Assembly: GCF_900114845.1 (NCBI RefSeq)
Contig: NZ_FOUK01000004.1
Coordinates: 558,001 to 622,000, forward strand
DNA: 64,000 nucleotides
DNA from: Pimelobacter simplex
Lineage (GTDB): Bacteria; Actinomycetota; Actinomycetes; Propionibacteriales; Nocardioidaceae
Direction of reading: 5' to 3'
A model generated the notes under the pieces. The model had not been told where the DNA came from, did no database searches, and was given only the letters and a program-made list of their open reading frames with translations. This document shows positions 7,851 to 18,039 of the stretch, piece by piece. Positions within the stretch are counted from its first letter, which is position 1. Each line of letters starts with the position of its first letter. The position numbers and the translations under genes are program-made.

Positions 7851-9260
7851 GTGCCCGCATCTCCGCCCCCCTCCGACGACCTCTGGCGCCAAGGGCCGGT
7901 CTGGACGGCGAGCGACAAGCCGCTGGCCAAGTACGTCGGCCGCCCCGTGCGCGAGTTCCTGCGCATCGAGTCCGCGGGCTCGGTGCTGCTGCTCCTGGCC
8001 ACCATCGCCGCGCTGCTGTGGGTGAACCTGCCGTTCCACGGCTGGGCCGAGGGCTACGACCACTTCTGGCACACCCCCATCGCGCTCGAGATCGGCAGCT
8101 GGCGGATCGAGGAGTCGCTCCAGCACTGGGTCAACGACGGCCTGATGACCATCTTCTTCTTCGTCGTCGGCCTCGAGATCAAGCACGAGATGGTCCACGG
8201 CGACCTCCGCGACCCGCGCACGGCCGCGCTGCCGATCGTCGCGGCCGTGGGGGGCATGGCCGTGCCCGCGCTGATCTACGTCGCGATCGCCGGCGGTCCC
8301 GAGACGGGCGCCGGGTGGGGCATCCCGATGGCCACCGACATCGCCTTCGCGGTCGGCGTCCTGGGCCTGCTCGGACGCCGCATCCCGTCGGCCGCGCGCC
8401 TGTTCCTGCTCACCCTCGCGATCGTCGACGACATCGGCGCCATCGTGGTGATCGCCGTGTTCTACACGGCCGACCTCTCCTTCACCTGGCTCGCCGTCGC
8501 CGTCGCCCTGATCGCGCTGATGGCGGTGCTGCGCGCGCTGCGCGTGTGGGCCGTCCCCGTGTACGTCGTGATCGGCATCGCCGCGTGGTTCGCGCTGCTC
8601 GAGTCCGGCGTCCACGCGACGTTGGCCGGCGTCGCCATCGGCCTGCTCACCCCCGCCGGCGCCCTGCTGCGACCCGAGGTCGCGACCGACTACGCCGTCG
8701 AGGGCCTGCGCGACAACGAGCTGGACGCCGACGAGCTGCGCCGGCTGCGCTTCCTCATCGGTGAGTCCGTGCCGATGGTCGAGCGCCTCCAGACGCGCCT
8801 GCACCCGCTCTCGTCGTACGTCGTCCTGCCGGTGTTCGCGCTCGCCAACGCCGGCGTCGCGCTCGGCGGCGGCGTCCTGGGTGACGCCCTCACCTCGACC
8901 GTCGGCCTCGGCATCGGTGCCGGCCTGGTCCTCGGCAAGCCCATCGGCATCGCGCTCGCCTGCTTCGTCGCCGTCAAGGTCGGCATCGCCCGGATGCCCG
9001 AGGGCACCAGCTGGGCGCAGGTCGTCGGCGTCGGCGCGGTCGCCGGCATCGGCTTCACCGTGTCGCTCTTCATCGCCGGTCTGTCGTTCCCCGACTCGCC
9101 GGTGCTGACCGACGACGCCAAGGTCGGCATCCTGGTCGCGTCGGTGGTCGCGGCCGCCGTCGGTGTCGGGTTGCTGCTGCTCGCCTCGCGTCAGAAGGGC
9201 ACCGCGGTCGCGAGCAGCCCCGCACCGGAGCCCCGGCCCGAGAGCACCCGGCAGAACTGA
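7851..9260 (+). CDS. nhaA: Na+/H+ antiporter NhaA
   Basis: A 469-residue membrane antiporter starting at GTG 7851. It has about 11-12 hydrophobic helices and the NhaA hallmarks: FFFVVGLEIKHEM, GIPMATDIAFAVGVLGLLG with Asp163, and LAIVDDIGAIVVIA with the Asp193/Asp194 pair equivalent to the E. coli ion-binding aspartates. It exchanges external protons for internal sodium at the cytoplasmic membrane. N and C termini are longer than in E. coli NhaA, as in many actinobacterial homologues. The last 70 bp overlap the 3' end of the convergent maleylpyruvate-isomerase-family gene. Confidence 0.95.
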   Translation: MPASPPPSDDLWRQGPVWTASDKPLAKYVGRPVREFLRIESAGSVLLLLATIAALLWVNLPFHGWAEGYDHFWHTPIALEIGSWRIEESLQHWVNDGLMTIFFFVVGLEIKHEMVHGDLRDPRTAALPIVAAVGGMAVPALIYVAIAGGPETGAGWGIPMATDIAFAVGVLGLLGRRIPSAARLFLLTLAIVDDIGAIVVIAVFYTADLSFTWLAVAVALIALMAVLRALRVWAVPVYVVIGIAAWFALLESGVHATLAGVAIGLLTPAGALLRPEVATDYAVEGLRDNELDADELRRLRFLIGESVPMVERLQTRLHPLSSYVVLPVFALANAGVALGGGVLGDALTSTVGLGIGAGLVLGKPIGIALACFVAVKVGIARMPEGTSWAQVVGVGAVAGIGFTVSLFIAGLSFPDSPVLTDDAKVGILVASVVAAAVGVGLLLLASRQKGTAVASSPAPEPRPESTRQN

Positions 9261-9958
9261 ACGGCGTCGAGCTCGACCTCGGGTCCGTCGGTGCCGGCGT
9301 GCCAGGTGCCGCCGGCCGGCCCGGTCAGCGTCAGCCGGTACGGCGTCCGGTGCCGCCCGGCCCACTCGGCGACGACGTCGGCGACGATCCGGCCGTCGTG
9401 GCCGGCGGTCGGATCGAGCGGCGTACCGGTCGCGGTGGCGATGTCGACCCGGTGCATCCACGTGTCCCGGGTCAGGATCACGTCGACCAGGTAGCCGAGC
9501 GTCCAGACCTCGGCGACCCCGCCGACCACCTGGGGCACGGGCATCCGCATCCTGCGGACGACGAAGGGGGTCAGCCGCCGCCCGCGCGCGGCCCGCGGGG
9601 CGAGGGCGCGCGCCTCGGCGGCCAGCCGGGCCGGGTCGTGGCCGGCGCGCTCGCGGACCTGGAGGTCGGTGAGCGCGTCGATGAAGGCGACGCCGCTCGC
9701 CGCGGCGTCCGCGGTGGCGACCCGCCGCTGGCGGGCCCCCTCGCGGATCCCGGCGGCCATCGCCTCCATGCCGACGACATGGGCGGCGACCTGGCGCACG
9801 TCCCAGGCCGGGCAGTCGGTGGGCCGCTCCCAGTCGGCCGCGTCGAGCCGCTCGAGCGCGGCCGCGAAGCGGCGGTACTCCTCCGCGGCGAGGGTCATCG
9901 CGGTGCGCCGGTCCAGCGCGGACCGGCGCACCGCGCCGGTGGTGGTCGAGGTGGTCAT
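9191..9958 (-). CDS. Maleylpyruvate isomerase-family (mycothiol-dependent/DinB-like) protein
   Basis: A 255-residue protein with the N-terminal metal-binding DinB-like helical bundle of the TIGR03083 family (WERPTDCPAWDVRQVAAHVVGME, containing one His of the metal site, and later TWMHRVDIA with another). Its C-terminal segment ends in the family-typical LLATAVPF. Members are mycothiol-dependent isomerases/transferases or relatives of unknown substrate. The ATG at 9958 is chosen over an in-frame extension to 10018. The tail overlaps nhaA by 70 bp on the opposite strand. The TetR gene lies 29 bp upstream on the same strand and may control it. Confidence 0.8.
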   Translation of the reverse strand: MTTSTTTGAVRRSALDRRTAMTLAAEEYRRFAAALERLDAADWERPTDCPAWDVRQVAAHVVGMEAMAAGIREGARQRRVATADAAASGVAFIDALTDLQVRERAGHDPARLAAEARALAPRAARGRRLTPFVVRRMRMPVPQVVGGVAEVWTLGYLVDVILTRDTWMHRVDIATATGTPLDPTAGHDGRIVADVVAEWAGRHRTPYRLTLTGPAGGTWHAGTDGPEVELDAVQFCRVLSGRGSGAGLLATAVPF

Positions 9959-9987
9959 GGTGGTGCTCGTTCCGGACAGGTGCTGCC

Positions 9988-10584
9988 TCAGGCCGGTACG
10001 CCGACGGCGTCCGCCCACATGTCGATGGCCCGTTCGAGCAGCCGCGCGTAGCGGTCACCACCCGGGTCGTTGGCGTGCTGCTGGTCGACGAGCCCGCCGA
10101 CGAGCGCCAGCCAGATGTCGATGTCGGCCCGCTCGGTGACGCCGAGCGTGGCCAGCACCTCGATCGCCCGGTCGAGCACCCGGACCGCGATCGCGTAGGT
10201 CTCCGGCGAGGGCTCGAACCCGGGGATCGTGCGCTGGTTCATCAGCTGGTGGCGGGCCAGGTCGGCCGCCGCGAAGTCGAAGAACACCCGGCCGATCCGC
10301 TGCACCGCCGCGCGCGGACGGTCCGGCAGGGGCGCCAGCGCGGTGGCGGCGTGGGCCTCGTAGCCGGCCCACGCCTCGCCGTACATGGCGTCGTAGACGG
10401 CGTTCTTGGAGTCGAAGTGCGAGTAGAGCGAGGGTGGCTGCATGCCCACGCTGCGGGCGATGTCGCGCAGCGTGATGCTGGCGATGCCGACCTCGCGCGC
10501 CTGTGCCCACGCCGCGTCGAGGATCTCCCGGCGGGTCGCCGCACGTCGTTCGACAATCCTATTGCGCGTCGGATTGCCTACCAT
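9988..10584 (-). CDS. TetR-family transcriptional regulator
   Basis: A 198-residue regulator. The N-terminal helix-turn-helix covers about residues 15-62 (RREILDAAWAQAREVGIASITLRDIARSVGMQPPSLYSHF, split here for description: helix 1 RREILDAAW, recognition region VGMQPPSLYSHFDSKNAVYDAM). A C-terminal all-helical ligand/dimerisation domain has a WHG-like TetR_C profile. It lies just upstream of, and co-oriented with, the maleylpyruvate-isomerase-family gene, so local regulation of that gene is plausible. No clear palindromic operator was picked out in the short upstream region. Confidence 0.85.
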   Translation of the reverse strand: MVGNPTRNRIVERRAATRREILDAAWAQAREVGIASITLRDIARSVGMQPPSLYSHFDSKNAVYDAMYGEAWAGYEAHAATALAPLPDRPRAAVQRIGRVFFDFAAADLARHQLMNQRTIPGFEPSPETYAIAVRVLDRAIEVLATLGVTERADIDIWLALVGGLVDQQHANDPGGDRYARLLERAIDMWADAVGVPA

Positions 10585-10625
10585 GGTTAGGAGAATGCGC
10601 CCGCCGAGGCGCTCCTGTCAACGGC

Positions 10626-11042
10626 TCACTCCGAGGCCAGCACCTGGGCCGAGCCGCGGATCCGGGCCACCGCGACCCGGACGGCGACCCGCTCCGGGTT
10701 GGGCGTCGGCGGGCGGTACCGGGCGGCGTACATCGCGCAGGCCCGGGCGACCGACTCGTCGTCCTCGAGCACCTCGCCGGTGCCGACGATCGAGGCCCAC
10801 CGGCCGCGGTCGACCTGGGTGATGCTCAGCCGGGGGTCGCGCAGGAGGTTGCGCACCTTCTGCGAGCCGCGCCGGGTGATCACCCAGGCGCACTGCTGCT
10901 CGACGTCGAGCGTGGCCCCGACCGGGACGGCGTGCGGGGCGCCGTCCCGGTCGAGGGTGCTCAGCGTGCAGAGGTGGTACTCGGTCCAGAAGTCGGCCAG
11001 CGGTGCGGGGACCGCCGACCAATCGGGCTGCCAGCTCGGCAT
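10626..11042 (-). CDS. PPOX-class (F420- or FMN-dependent) small oxidoreductase
   Basis: A 138-residue split-barrel protein: YHLCTLSTLDRDGAPHAVPVGATLD, then VITRRGSQKVRNLLRDPRLSITQVD and WASIVGTGEVLED. This is the compact PPOX layout seen in actinobacterial F420-dependent TIGR03618-type enzymes. The ATG at 11042 gives a full-length domain; longer in-frame reading enters the acs gene. It follows acs by 8 bp on the same strand, so it is probably co-transcribed with it. Cofactor and substrate cannot be read from sequence. Confidence 0.8.
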   Translation of the reverse strand: MPSWQPDWSAVPAPLADFWTEYHLCTLSTLDRDGAPHAVPVGATLDVEQQCAWVITRRGSQKVRNLLRDPRLSITQVDRGRWASIVGTGEVLEDDESVARACAMYAARYRPPTPNPERVAVRVAVARIRGSAQVLASE

Positions 11043-11050
11043 GGGGTGGG

Positions 11051-13030
<1,980 letters not shown>

Positions 13031-13130
13031 GGTCGTGCCTTTCGACGTTCGGGAAGCGGGGTGGCTCTGATCACATTAGGGGTCGGCGTCAGTGTGCCGA
13101 CAAGGGGTTGCATGTGGGTTGCTCGTGCGG

Positions 13131-13216
13131 GCTTGTAACTCAGTGTTCAGAGCACTACCCGGGTGCTGTGACCAGCCACAGCACCCGGGTAGATGACTGA
13201 ACACTGAGTTACAAGC
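13131..13216. repeat. 86-bp palindromic element, copy 1
   Basis: A 20-bp perfect inverted repeat (13131-13150 and 13197-13216) encloses a second perfect 16-bp inverted repeat (13155-13170 and 13177-13192, with core CTACCCGGGTGCTGTG) around a 6-base loop. It begins two bases after the actP stop codon when read on the minus strand. It could act as a terminator-like or attenuating hairpin between actP and acs, but no T-run follows. A related element is at 41582-41691. Confidence 0.85.
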
Positions 13217-13218
13217 GC

Positions 13219-14847
13219 TCAGTGCGTCACGGCCCGCTCCGCGCCCGCACCGGTGAGCGCGCGGACCTCGAGCTCGGTGAAGCGCTCCTCGGCGGCGGGC
13301 TCCTTGGACGTCACGGTCCCGAGCCAGCCGAAGAAGAAGCCGAGCGGGATCGAGACCAGGCCGGGGTTCTCGAGCGGGAACCAGTGGAAGTCCACGCCGG
13401 CCGGGAAGAGCGCGGCGTTGGAGCCGTCGGCGTTCAGCTTGCCGGAGACGACGGGCGAGAAGAACACCAGCGTCACGCAGGAGATGAGGCCGCCGTAGAT
13501 GCTCCAGGTGGCGCCGCGGGTGTTGAAGCGCCGCCAGAACATGTTGTAGACGATCGCCGGCAGGTTCGCCGACGCCGCGACCGCGAAGGCCAGGGCCACC
13601 AGGAACGCGATGTTGAGGTTGCGCGCCGGGATGGCGAGGAGGATCGAGACGATGCCGAGGCCGGCCGCGGCGTACCGCGTCACCCGGATCTCCTCCTTCT
13701 CGGTGGCCTTCCCCTTGCGGATCACCGAGTTGTAGATGTCGTGCGCGACCGAGGTGGACGACGTCAGGGTGAGCCCGGCGACGACCGCGAGGATCGTCGC
13801 GAAGGCGACCGCCGAGATCACCGCGAGCAGGATCGCGCCTCCGGTCGAGCCCGCGCCACCGCCGACCGCCTCGGCGAGCAGGGGTGAGGCCAGGTTGCCG
13901 CTGCTGGTCGCGACCGCGCTCTCCTTGCCGGTGTCGAGCAGCGCCGCGGCACCGAAGCCGAGGACCAGCGTGAACAGGTAGAAGACCCCGATCAGGCCGA
14001 TCGCCCAGAGCACCGACTTCCGGGCGTCGCGCGAGGTCGGCACCGTGTAGAAGCGGACCAGGATGTGCGGCAGGCCGGCGGTACCGAGCACGAGCGCGAT
14101 GCCGAGGCTGAGGAAGTCGAGCTTGTGGGTGGCGTCGATGCCGTACTTCAGGCCGGGCTCGAGGAAGCCCTCCTTGCCCGAGTTGGACGCCGCGGCGCCG
14201 AGCAGCTCGGAGAGGTTGAAGTCGAACTTCGCGAGCACCAGGACGACGATCACGGCCGAGCCGACCATCAGCAGGACGGCCTTGACGATCTGCACCCAGG
14301 TGGTGCCCTTCATGCCGCCGACCGTGACGTAGACGATCATCAGCGCGCCGACGCCGGCGATGACCGCGCTGACGGCGAGGGTGTTCTCCTTGTCGATGCC
14401 GAGCAGCAGGACGACGAGGCTGCCCGCACCGACCATCTGGGCCAGCAGGTAGAAGATCGACACGGTGACCGTGGACGCCGCGGCCGCCGTCCGGACGGGG
14501 CGCTGGCGCATCCGGTAGGCCAGCTGGTCGGCCATCGTGAACTTGCCGGAGTTGCGCAGCATCTCGGCCACGAGCAGCAGCGCGACGAGCCAGGCGACGA
14601 GGAAGCCGATCGAGTAGAGGAAGCCGTCGTACCCGGAGAGCGCGATGGCGCCCGAGATGCCGAGGAAGGAGGCGGCCGACATGTAGTCGCCGCCGATCGC
14701 GAGGCCGTTCTGGAAGCCCGAGAACGAGCGTCCGCCGGCGTAGAAGTCCGCGGTGCCGCTGGTCTGCCGGCTCGCCCGGATCGTGATGAAGAGGGTGAGC
14801 GCGACGACCGAGAGGAAGAGGATCGCGGTGAGTGCCTGGTGGTCCAT
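13219..14847 (-). CDS. actP: Cation/acetate symporter, SSS family (ActP/MctC-like)
   Basis: A 542-residue sodium:solute symporter with about 13 hydrophobic helices. Family landmarks include FYAGGRSFSGFQNGLAIGGDYMSAASFLG at the N-terminal third (helix 2 region), GGMKGTTWVQIVKA, LGTAGLPHILVRFYTVP and LTSSTSVAHDIYNSVIRKG. It would take up acetate, and perhaps pyruvate or propionate, with sodium or protons. It is preceded by a DUF485 protein whose stop overlaps its ATG by one base, the conserved yjcH-actP pairing. Downstream on the same strand is acs. A second SSS symporter is encoded at 46144-47655. Confidence 0.92.
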   Translation of the reverse strand: MDHQALTAILFLSVVALTLFITIRASRQTSGTADFYAGGRSFSGFQNGLAIGGDYMSAASFLGISGAIALSGYDGFLYSIGFLVAWLVALLLVAEMLRNSGKFTMADQLAYRMRQRPVRTAAAASTVTVSIFYLLAQMVGAGSLVVLLLGIDKENTLAVSAVIAGVGALMIVYVTVGGMKGTTWVQIVKAVLLMVGSAVIVVLVLAKFDFNLSELLGAAASNSGKEGFLEPGLKYGIDATHKLDFLSLGIALVLGTAGLPHILVRFYTVPTSRDARKSVLWAIGLIGVFYLFTLVLGFGAAALLDTGKESAVATSSGNLASPLLAEAVGGGAGSTGGAILLAVISAVAFATILAVVAGLTLTSSTSVAHDIYNSVIRKGKATEKEEIRVTRYAAAGLGIVSILLAIPARNLNIAFLVALAFAVAASANLPAIVYNMFWRRFNTRGATWSIYGGLISCVTLVFFSPVVSGKLNADGSNAALFPAGVDFHWFPLENPGLVSIPLGFFFGWLGTVTSKEPAAEERFTELEVRALTGAGAERAVTH

Positions 14848-15224
14848 CAGTGGTCACTCCGCCCGTCGGAGGCCTTGCCGGCGAGCTCGACGAACCGCTC
14901 GTCGAGGGTGCGGGCCAGCGGGTCGAGCCGGCTGGTGGAGTAGCGGCTGTAGAGCCACGCGATGGCGAACGTCGTCACGAACTGCAGCAGCCCGAAGACG
15001 AGCGCCACGTTGATGTTGCCGACGACCTGCTTGCTCATGAAGTCGCCGCCCCAGTTGGAGAGAGCGACGTAGAGCAGGTACCAGGCCAGGAAGGCGATCG
15101 TGGCCGGGAAGACGAAGCTGCGGTAGCGCCGCTTGAGCTCGGCGAACTCCGGTGCGGCGTGGAGCTCGTCGTACACGGGATCGTGGCGTGCGGCCACGTC
15201 GTGCGGCGAGATGTCGGACGTCAC
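14847..15224 (-). CDS. DUF485 (YjcH-like) inner-membrane protein
   Basis: A 125-residue protein with two membrane helices (near FVFPATIAFLAWYLLYVAL and VALVFGLLQFVTTFAIAWLY) and a soluble N-terminal segment containing ELKRRYRSF, the DUF485 signature. The GTG at 15224 is chosen because a strong Shine-Dalgarno GAGGAGG lies 7-8 bases upstream; an in-frame extension to 15263 would place coding sequence over the CRP-like palindrome at 15249. It is translationally coupled to actP and probably assists or stabilises the symporter. Confidence 0.85.
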   Translation of the reverse strand: MTSDISPHDVAARHDPVYDELHAAPEFAELKRRYRSFVFPATIAFLAWYLLYVALSNWGGDFMSKQVVGNINVALVFGLLQFVTTFAIAWLYSRYSTSRLDPLARTLDERFVELAGKASDGRSDH

Positions 15225-15248
15225 GGCGTACCTCCTCGGGTGGGTGCA

Positions 15249-15298
15249 TGTGACCGCGGTCACGGACGTCTCCGACGCTAGGAGTGACCCCGGTCACC
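15249..15298. promoter_or_regulatory. Two CRP/GlxR-like palindromes upstream of the acetate-uptake operon
   Basis: TGTGA-CCGCGG-TCACG at 15249-15264 and AGTGA-CCCCGG-TCACC at 15283-15298 both fit the TGTGA-N6-TCACA consensus of CRP/GlxR regulators, 9/10 and 8/10 of the defining bases. In Corynebacterium, GlxR controls acetate genes. The first site lies only 25 bases upstream of the chosen DUF485 start. The divergent phoX-like gene is about 150 bp away, so either gene could be the target. Confidence 0.6.
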
Positions 15299-15446
15299 CC
15301 GGCAGGGGTCCGGTCCGGCTGCGCGCCGAGCGGGGTCGAGCAGTCGGCGAGCGGTCGGTCCGGCGCGACGAACGGTCGGCCGTCGTTCACCTGGACGACG
15401 ACGGGCGCTCGCGGTGCCGCCACCGCGGGCGGCTTGCCTGTTCGCC

Positions 15447-16928
15447 ATGTCTGCAACCCGTCGCACGATGATCGCCGGCGGTGCCGCTGCCGGAGTCGGC
15501 CTGGCCGTCACCGGCGCCGTGCCGTCCCTCGCCTCCGCCACGCCCGGCCACCGCGGCCCCGGCAACGGGCACGGCCACGGCCACGGCCGTCCCGACCGTG
15601 CCGTCACGCCCTTCCCGCCGCTCGTCGACGACCCCGCGGGCCTGCTCGCGCTGCCCGCCGGCTTCACCTACACCGTCGTCACCCGGGCCGGCGTGACCCG
15701 CCTCGAGGACGGCGGCCTCACCCCCAACGCCCACGACGGCACCGCCGCGTTCACCGTCGGCCGGGGCCGCTACCGCCTCATCCAGAACCACGAGCTCAAG
15801 GCCGGCTCGTCGCTCGGCGTGCCCCACCTGCGCGGCACCGTGTACGACGAGGGCGCGGTCGACGCGGGCGGCTGCACCGTCATCGAGACCGACAGCCGCG
15901 GCCGCAACCTCGGCGAGCACGTCGCCATCTCCGGCACCTCGACCAACTGCGCCGGTGGCCCGACCCCGTGGGGCACCTGGCTGACCTGCGAGGAGACCGA
16001 GGACCGTGCCGGCAAGGCCTGGAGCGGCAACGGCAAGAGCGGCACCTACGCCAAGGACCACGGCTACGTCTTCGAGGTCTTCCACGACGGCCGGGTCCTC
16101 CCGAAGCCGATCAAGGCGCTCGGCCGCTACGCCCACGAGGCGCTCGCCGTCGACCAGGAGAACAAGCACATCTTCCTGTCCGAGGACGCCTCCGGCCCCA
16201 ACGGCCTCTTCTACCGTTGGACCGCCCCGCGCGGCACCAAGCTCGGCCCCGGTCTCGCCGACCGCCTCGCCGACGACGCCGGTGTCCTCGAGGCCATGCA
16301 GATCCTCATGCCCGACGGCTCCGTCCTCCCCGATGTCGCCCACCTGACCTCCGCCCAGCTCGGCCTCCCCTTCCCGGTCCGCTGGAAGGCCGTCCCCGAC
16401 CGCGACGCGCGGACCACCTCCTGCCGCAAGCAGTTCGCGGCCACGGGCGAGGTGACCCGCGGCAAGAAGTTCGAGGGCGTGTGGGGCAACGAGCGCGGCT
16501 GCTACGTCGTGAACTCCTACGCCTTCTCCGACGGCGACCTGCCCGCGGACGCCGTCCCGCACGACGGCATGGTCTGGTTCTACGACTACGAGGCCGAGAC
16601 CATCCAGCTCGTCGCCTACTTCCCCCACCAGAAGACGGCCTCCTCCGGCGCCGCCGCCCGCTACGACGACCTCACGTTCGACGGCCCCGACAACGTCACG
16701 CTCACCCCCTGGGGCACGCTCGTCCTCGCCGAGGACGGCAACGGCGCCTCGCACGTGCTGTCCTCGTCGCCGTACGGGCCGACGCAGGCGATCGCGCGCA
16801 ACGCGCTCAACGACTCGGAGTTCACCGGGCCCACGTTCTCGGACGACGGCAAGGTGCTGTTCGTGAACATGCAGACGCCGGGGCTGACGTTCGCGATCAC
16901 GGGGCCGTGGGAGAAGTACCTGGGCTGA
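15447..16928 (+). CDS. PhoX-family secreted phosphatase-like protein
   Basis: A 493-residue protein with a twin-arginine signal (SATRRTMIAGGAAAGVGLAV, then an SLASA-type cleavage region), so it is probably exported folded by Tat. The mature part matches the PhoX/DUF839 beta-propeller family: GTSTNCAGGPTPWGTWLTCEE, YVFEVFHDG, GRYAHEALAVD and FLSEDASGPNGLFYRW, and late on PDNVTLTPWGTLVLAEDG. PhoX enzymes are calcium/iron alkaline phosphatases that scavenge phosphate; some relatives have not been shown to be enzymes. The first in-frame ATG (15414) would add residues ahead of the Tat motif, so ATG 15447 is preferred. No Pho box was recognised upstream. Confidence 0.82.
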   Translation: MSATRRTMIAGGAAAGVGLAVTGAVPSLASATPGHRGPGNGHGHGHGRPDRAVTPFPPLVDDPAGLLALPAGFTYTVVTRAGVTRLEDGGLTPNAHDGTAAFTVGRGRYRLIQNHELKAGSSLGVPHLRGTVYDEGAVDAGGCTVIETDSRGRNLGEHVAISGTSTNCAGGPTPWGTWLTCEETEDRAGKAWSGNGKSGTYAKDHGYVFEVFHDGRVLPKPIKALGRYAHEALAVDQENKHIFLSEDASGPNGLFYRWTAPRGTKLGPGLADRLADDAGVLEAMQILMPDGSVLPDVAHLTSAQLGLPFPVRWKAVPDRDARTTSCRKQFAATGEVTRGKKFEGVWGNERGCYVVNSYAFSDGDLPADAVPHDGMVWFYDYEAETIQLVAYFPHQKTASSGAAARYDDLTFDGPDNVTLTPWGTLVLAEDGNGASHVLSSSPYGPTQAIARNALNDSEFTGPTFSDDGKVLFVNMQTPGLTFAITGPWEKYLG

Positions 16929-16957
16929 GCCGTCCGGCCGGGCCGTAGGCTCGGGCG

Positions 16958-17317
16958 ATGGACCCGGAACAGGTGGCCGCTCGCTGGTTCGTGCTCCGGT
17001 TCGACCAGGTGCCCCTCACCAGGTGGCAGCTGACCCGGATCGGCTTCGTGGACTTCGTGACGGGCCTCGTGCCGTTCGGCTTCTCCTTCTACGAGGCCAA
17101 CCCGCGCGCGCTCATCGAGGTCGTCCGCCGGGACGACGACACGGTCCTCGCGAGCTTCACCGAGGCCGGCGAGCGCCGGACCTCCGAGCGGATGCTCGAG
17201 CTGCGCACCGCCCTTCTCGGCCTGGACCCTGCGGCGTTCTGCGACCGCTACGACATCCCGCGGGACGCCGTGACCGGCCCCGGTGAGGACGTCGTCGAGG
17301 ACGAGCTCGTCCGCTAG
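16958..17317 (+). CDS. Hypothetical protein
   Basis: A 119-residue protein of unrecognised family starting at ATG 16958. The sequence is soluble with a mix of strands and helices: an N-terminal WFVLRFDQVPLTRWQLTRIGF segment, a hydrophobic VDFVTGLVPFGFSFYEANP patch that may be buried rather than membrane-spanning, and an acidic C terminus. Codon usage looks native. It follows the phoX-like gene by 29 bp on the same strand and overlaps the convergent methyltransferase gene by 4 bases at its end. No function proposed. Confidence 0.6.
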   Translation: MDPEQVAARWFVLRFDQVPLTRWQLTRIGFVDFVTGLVPFGFSFYEANPRALIEVVRRDDDTVLASFTEAGERRTSERMLELRTALLGLDPAAFCDRYDIPRDAVTGPGEDVVEDELVR

Positions 17318-17931
17318 GCGGGCCGCGCCGCCCGCAGGTGCACGACGACCCCGCGCCCGGGCACGACATACCGGCTGTGCTCGGTGAGGCCGACGCGTCC
17401 CCAGGCCTGCCCGAGCCGGTCGGCCTGCTCGTTCGTGCCGAGCTGGAGGAGCACGGAGCCGCCGGGGGCGAGGTGGGCGGCGGCGAGGTCGACGCACTGA
17501 CGGGCGACGTCGAGGCCGTCGGGGCCGCCGTCGATGGCGGTGACCGGGTCGTCGGGGTGGCGGCCGATGTCGTCGTGGGGGACCCAGGGCGGGTCGGCGA
17601 TGACGAGGGGGAAGCTCTCGTCGGGCTGGAGGGCGTCGCTCAGGGACGTCTCGCGCACGTCGGCCCGCAGGCCGTTGCTGGCGGCGTTGTGGCGGGCCCA
17701 GGCGCAGGCGGTGGGGCTGGCGTCGACGGCGACGAGGGTGCGGCGGGTGCCGTGGACGGCGAGGAGGCCGATCTGGCCGGCGCCGGCGCAGAGCTCGAGG
17801 ACGGGTCCTGGGGGGAGGGCGGGCAGGAGGGTGGCGGCCCAACGGCCCTGGGCGACGGTCCAGCGGCGCGGGCGCAGCACGGTCTCGTCGTACTCGATGG
17901 CAAGAGGGCCGAACGCCATGATCCGCGACAT
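17314..17931 (-). CDS. Class I SAM-dependent methyltransferase (HemK/RsmC-like)
   Basis: A 205-residue Rossmann methyltransferase. Motif I is VLELCAGAGQIGLLA, the acidic end of strand 2 is VAVDASPTACAWAR, and the catalytic-type motif is IADPPWVPHDD, equivalent to the NPPY of N- or base-methyltransferases such as HemK/PrmC and RsmC relatives. It probably methylates a glutamine, an RNA base or a small substrate; the DPPW form does not decide. No extra RNA-binding domain is visible. ATG 17931 is the furthest plausible start. The promoter region is shared with the divergent siderophore operon. Confidence 0.75.
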   Translation of the reverse strand: MSRIMAFGPLAIEYDETVLRPRRWTVAQGRWAATLLPALPPGPVLELCAGAGQIGLLAVHGTRRTLVAVDASPTACAWARHNAASNGLRADVRETSLSDALQPDESFPLVIADPPWVPHDDIGRHPDDPVTAIDGGPDGLDVARQCVDLAAAHLAPGGSVLLQLGTNEQADRLGQAWGRVGLTEHSRYVVPGRGVVVHLRAARPA

Positions 17932-17998
17932 GGGGTGGTGCTACCCGTTGTGACGCTCCGCACCCGCCCTGGGGATGACAGCCGAGGGTCAAGCCTGC

Positions 17999-18017
17999 TT
18001 AGGTAAGGCTTACCTGA
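17999..18017 (+). promoter_or_regulatory. Iron box (IdeR/DmdR1-type operator)
   Basis: TTAGGTAAGGCTTACCTGA matches the actinobacterial DtxR-family consensus TTAGGTTAGSCTAACCTAA at about 15 of 19 positions. Its core AGGTAAG-G-CTTACCT is a perfect 15-bp palindrome. It lies 22 bp upstream of the desA GTG, where a bound Fe2+-regulator would block transcription. It predicts repression of the siderophore operon under iron sufficiency. Confidence 0.88.
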
Positions 18018-18039
18018 TCTCGGACTAGGAGAGCCTGTC

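Noticed and set aside
16661..17992. A 443-residue minus-strand frame spanning the PhoX end and the methyltransferase
   Set aside because: It is a shadow frame; the methyltransferase in another frame (17314-17931) and the plus-strand genes explain the region.
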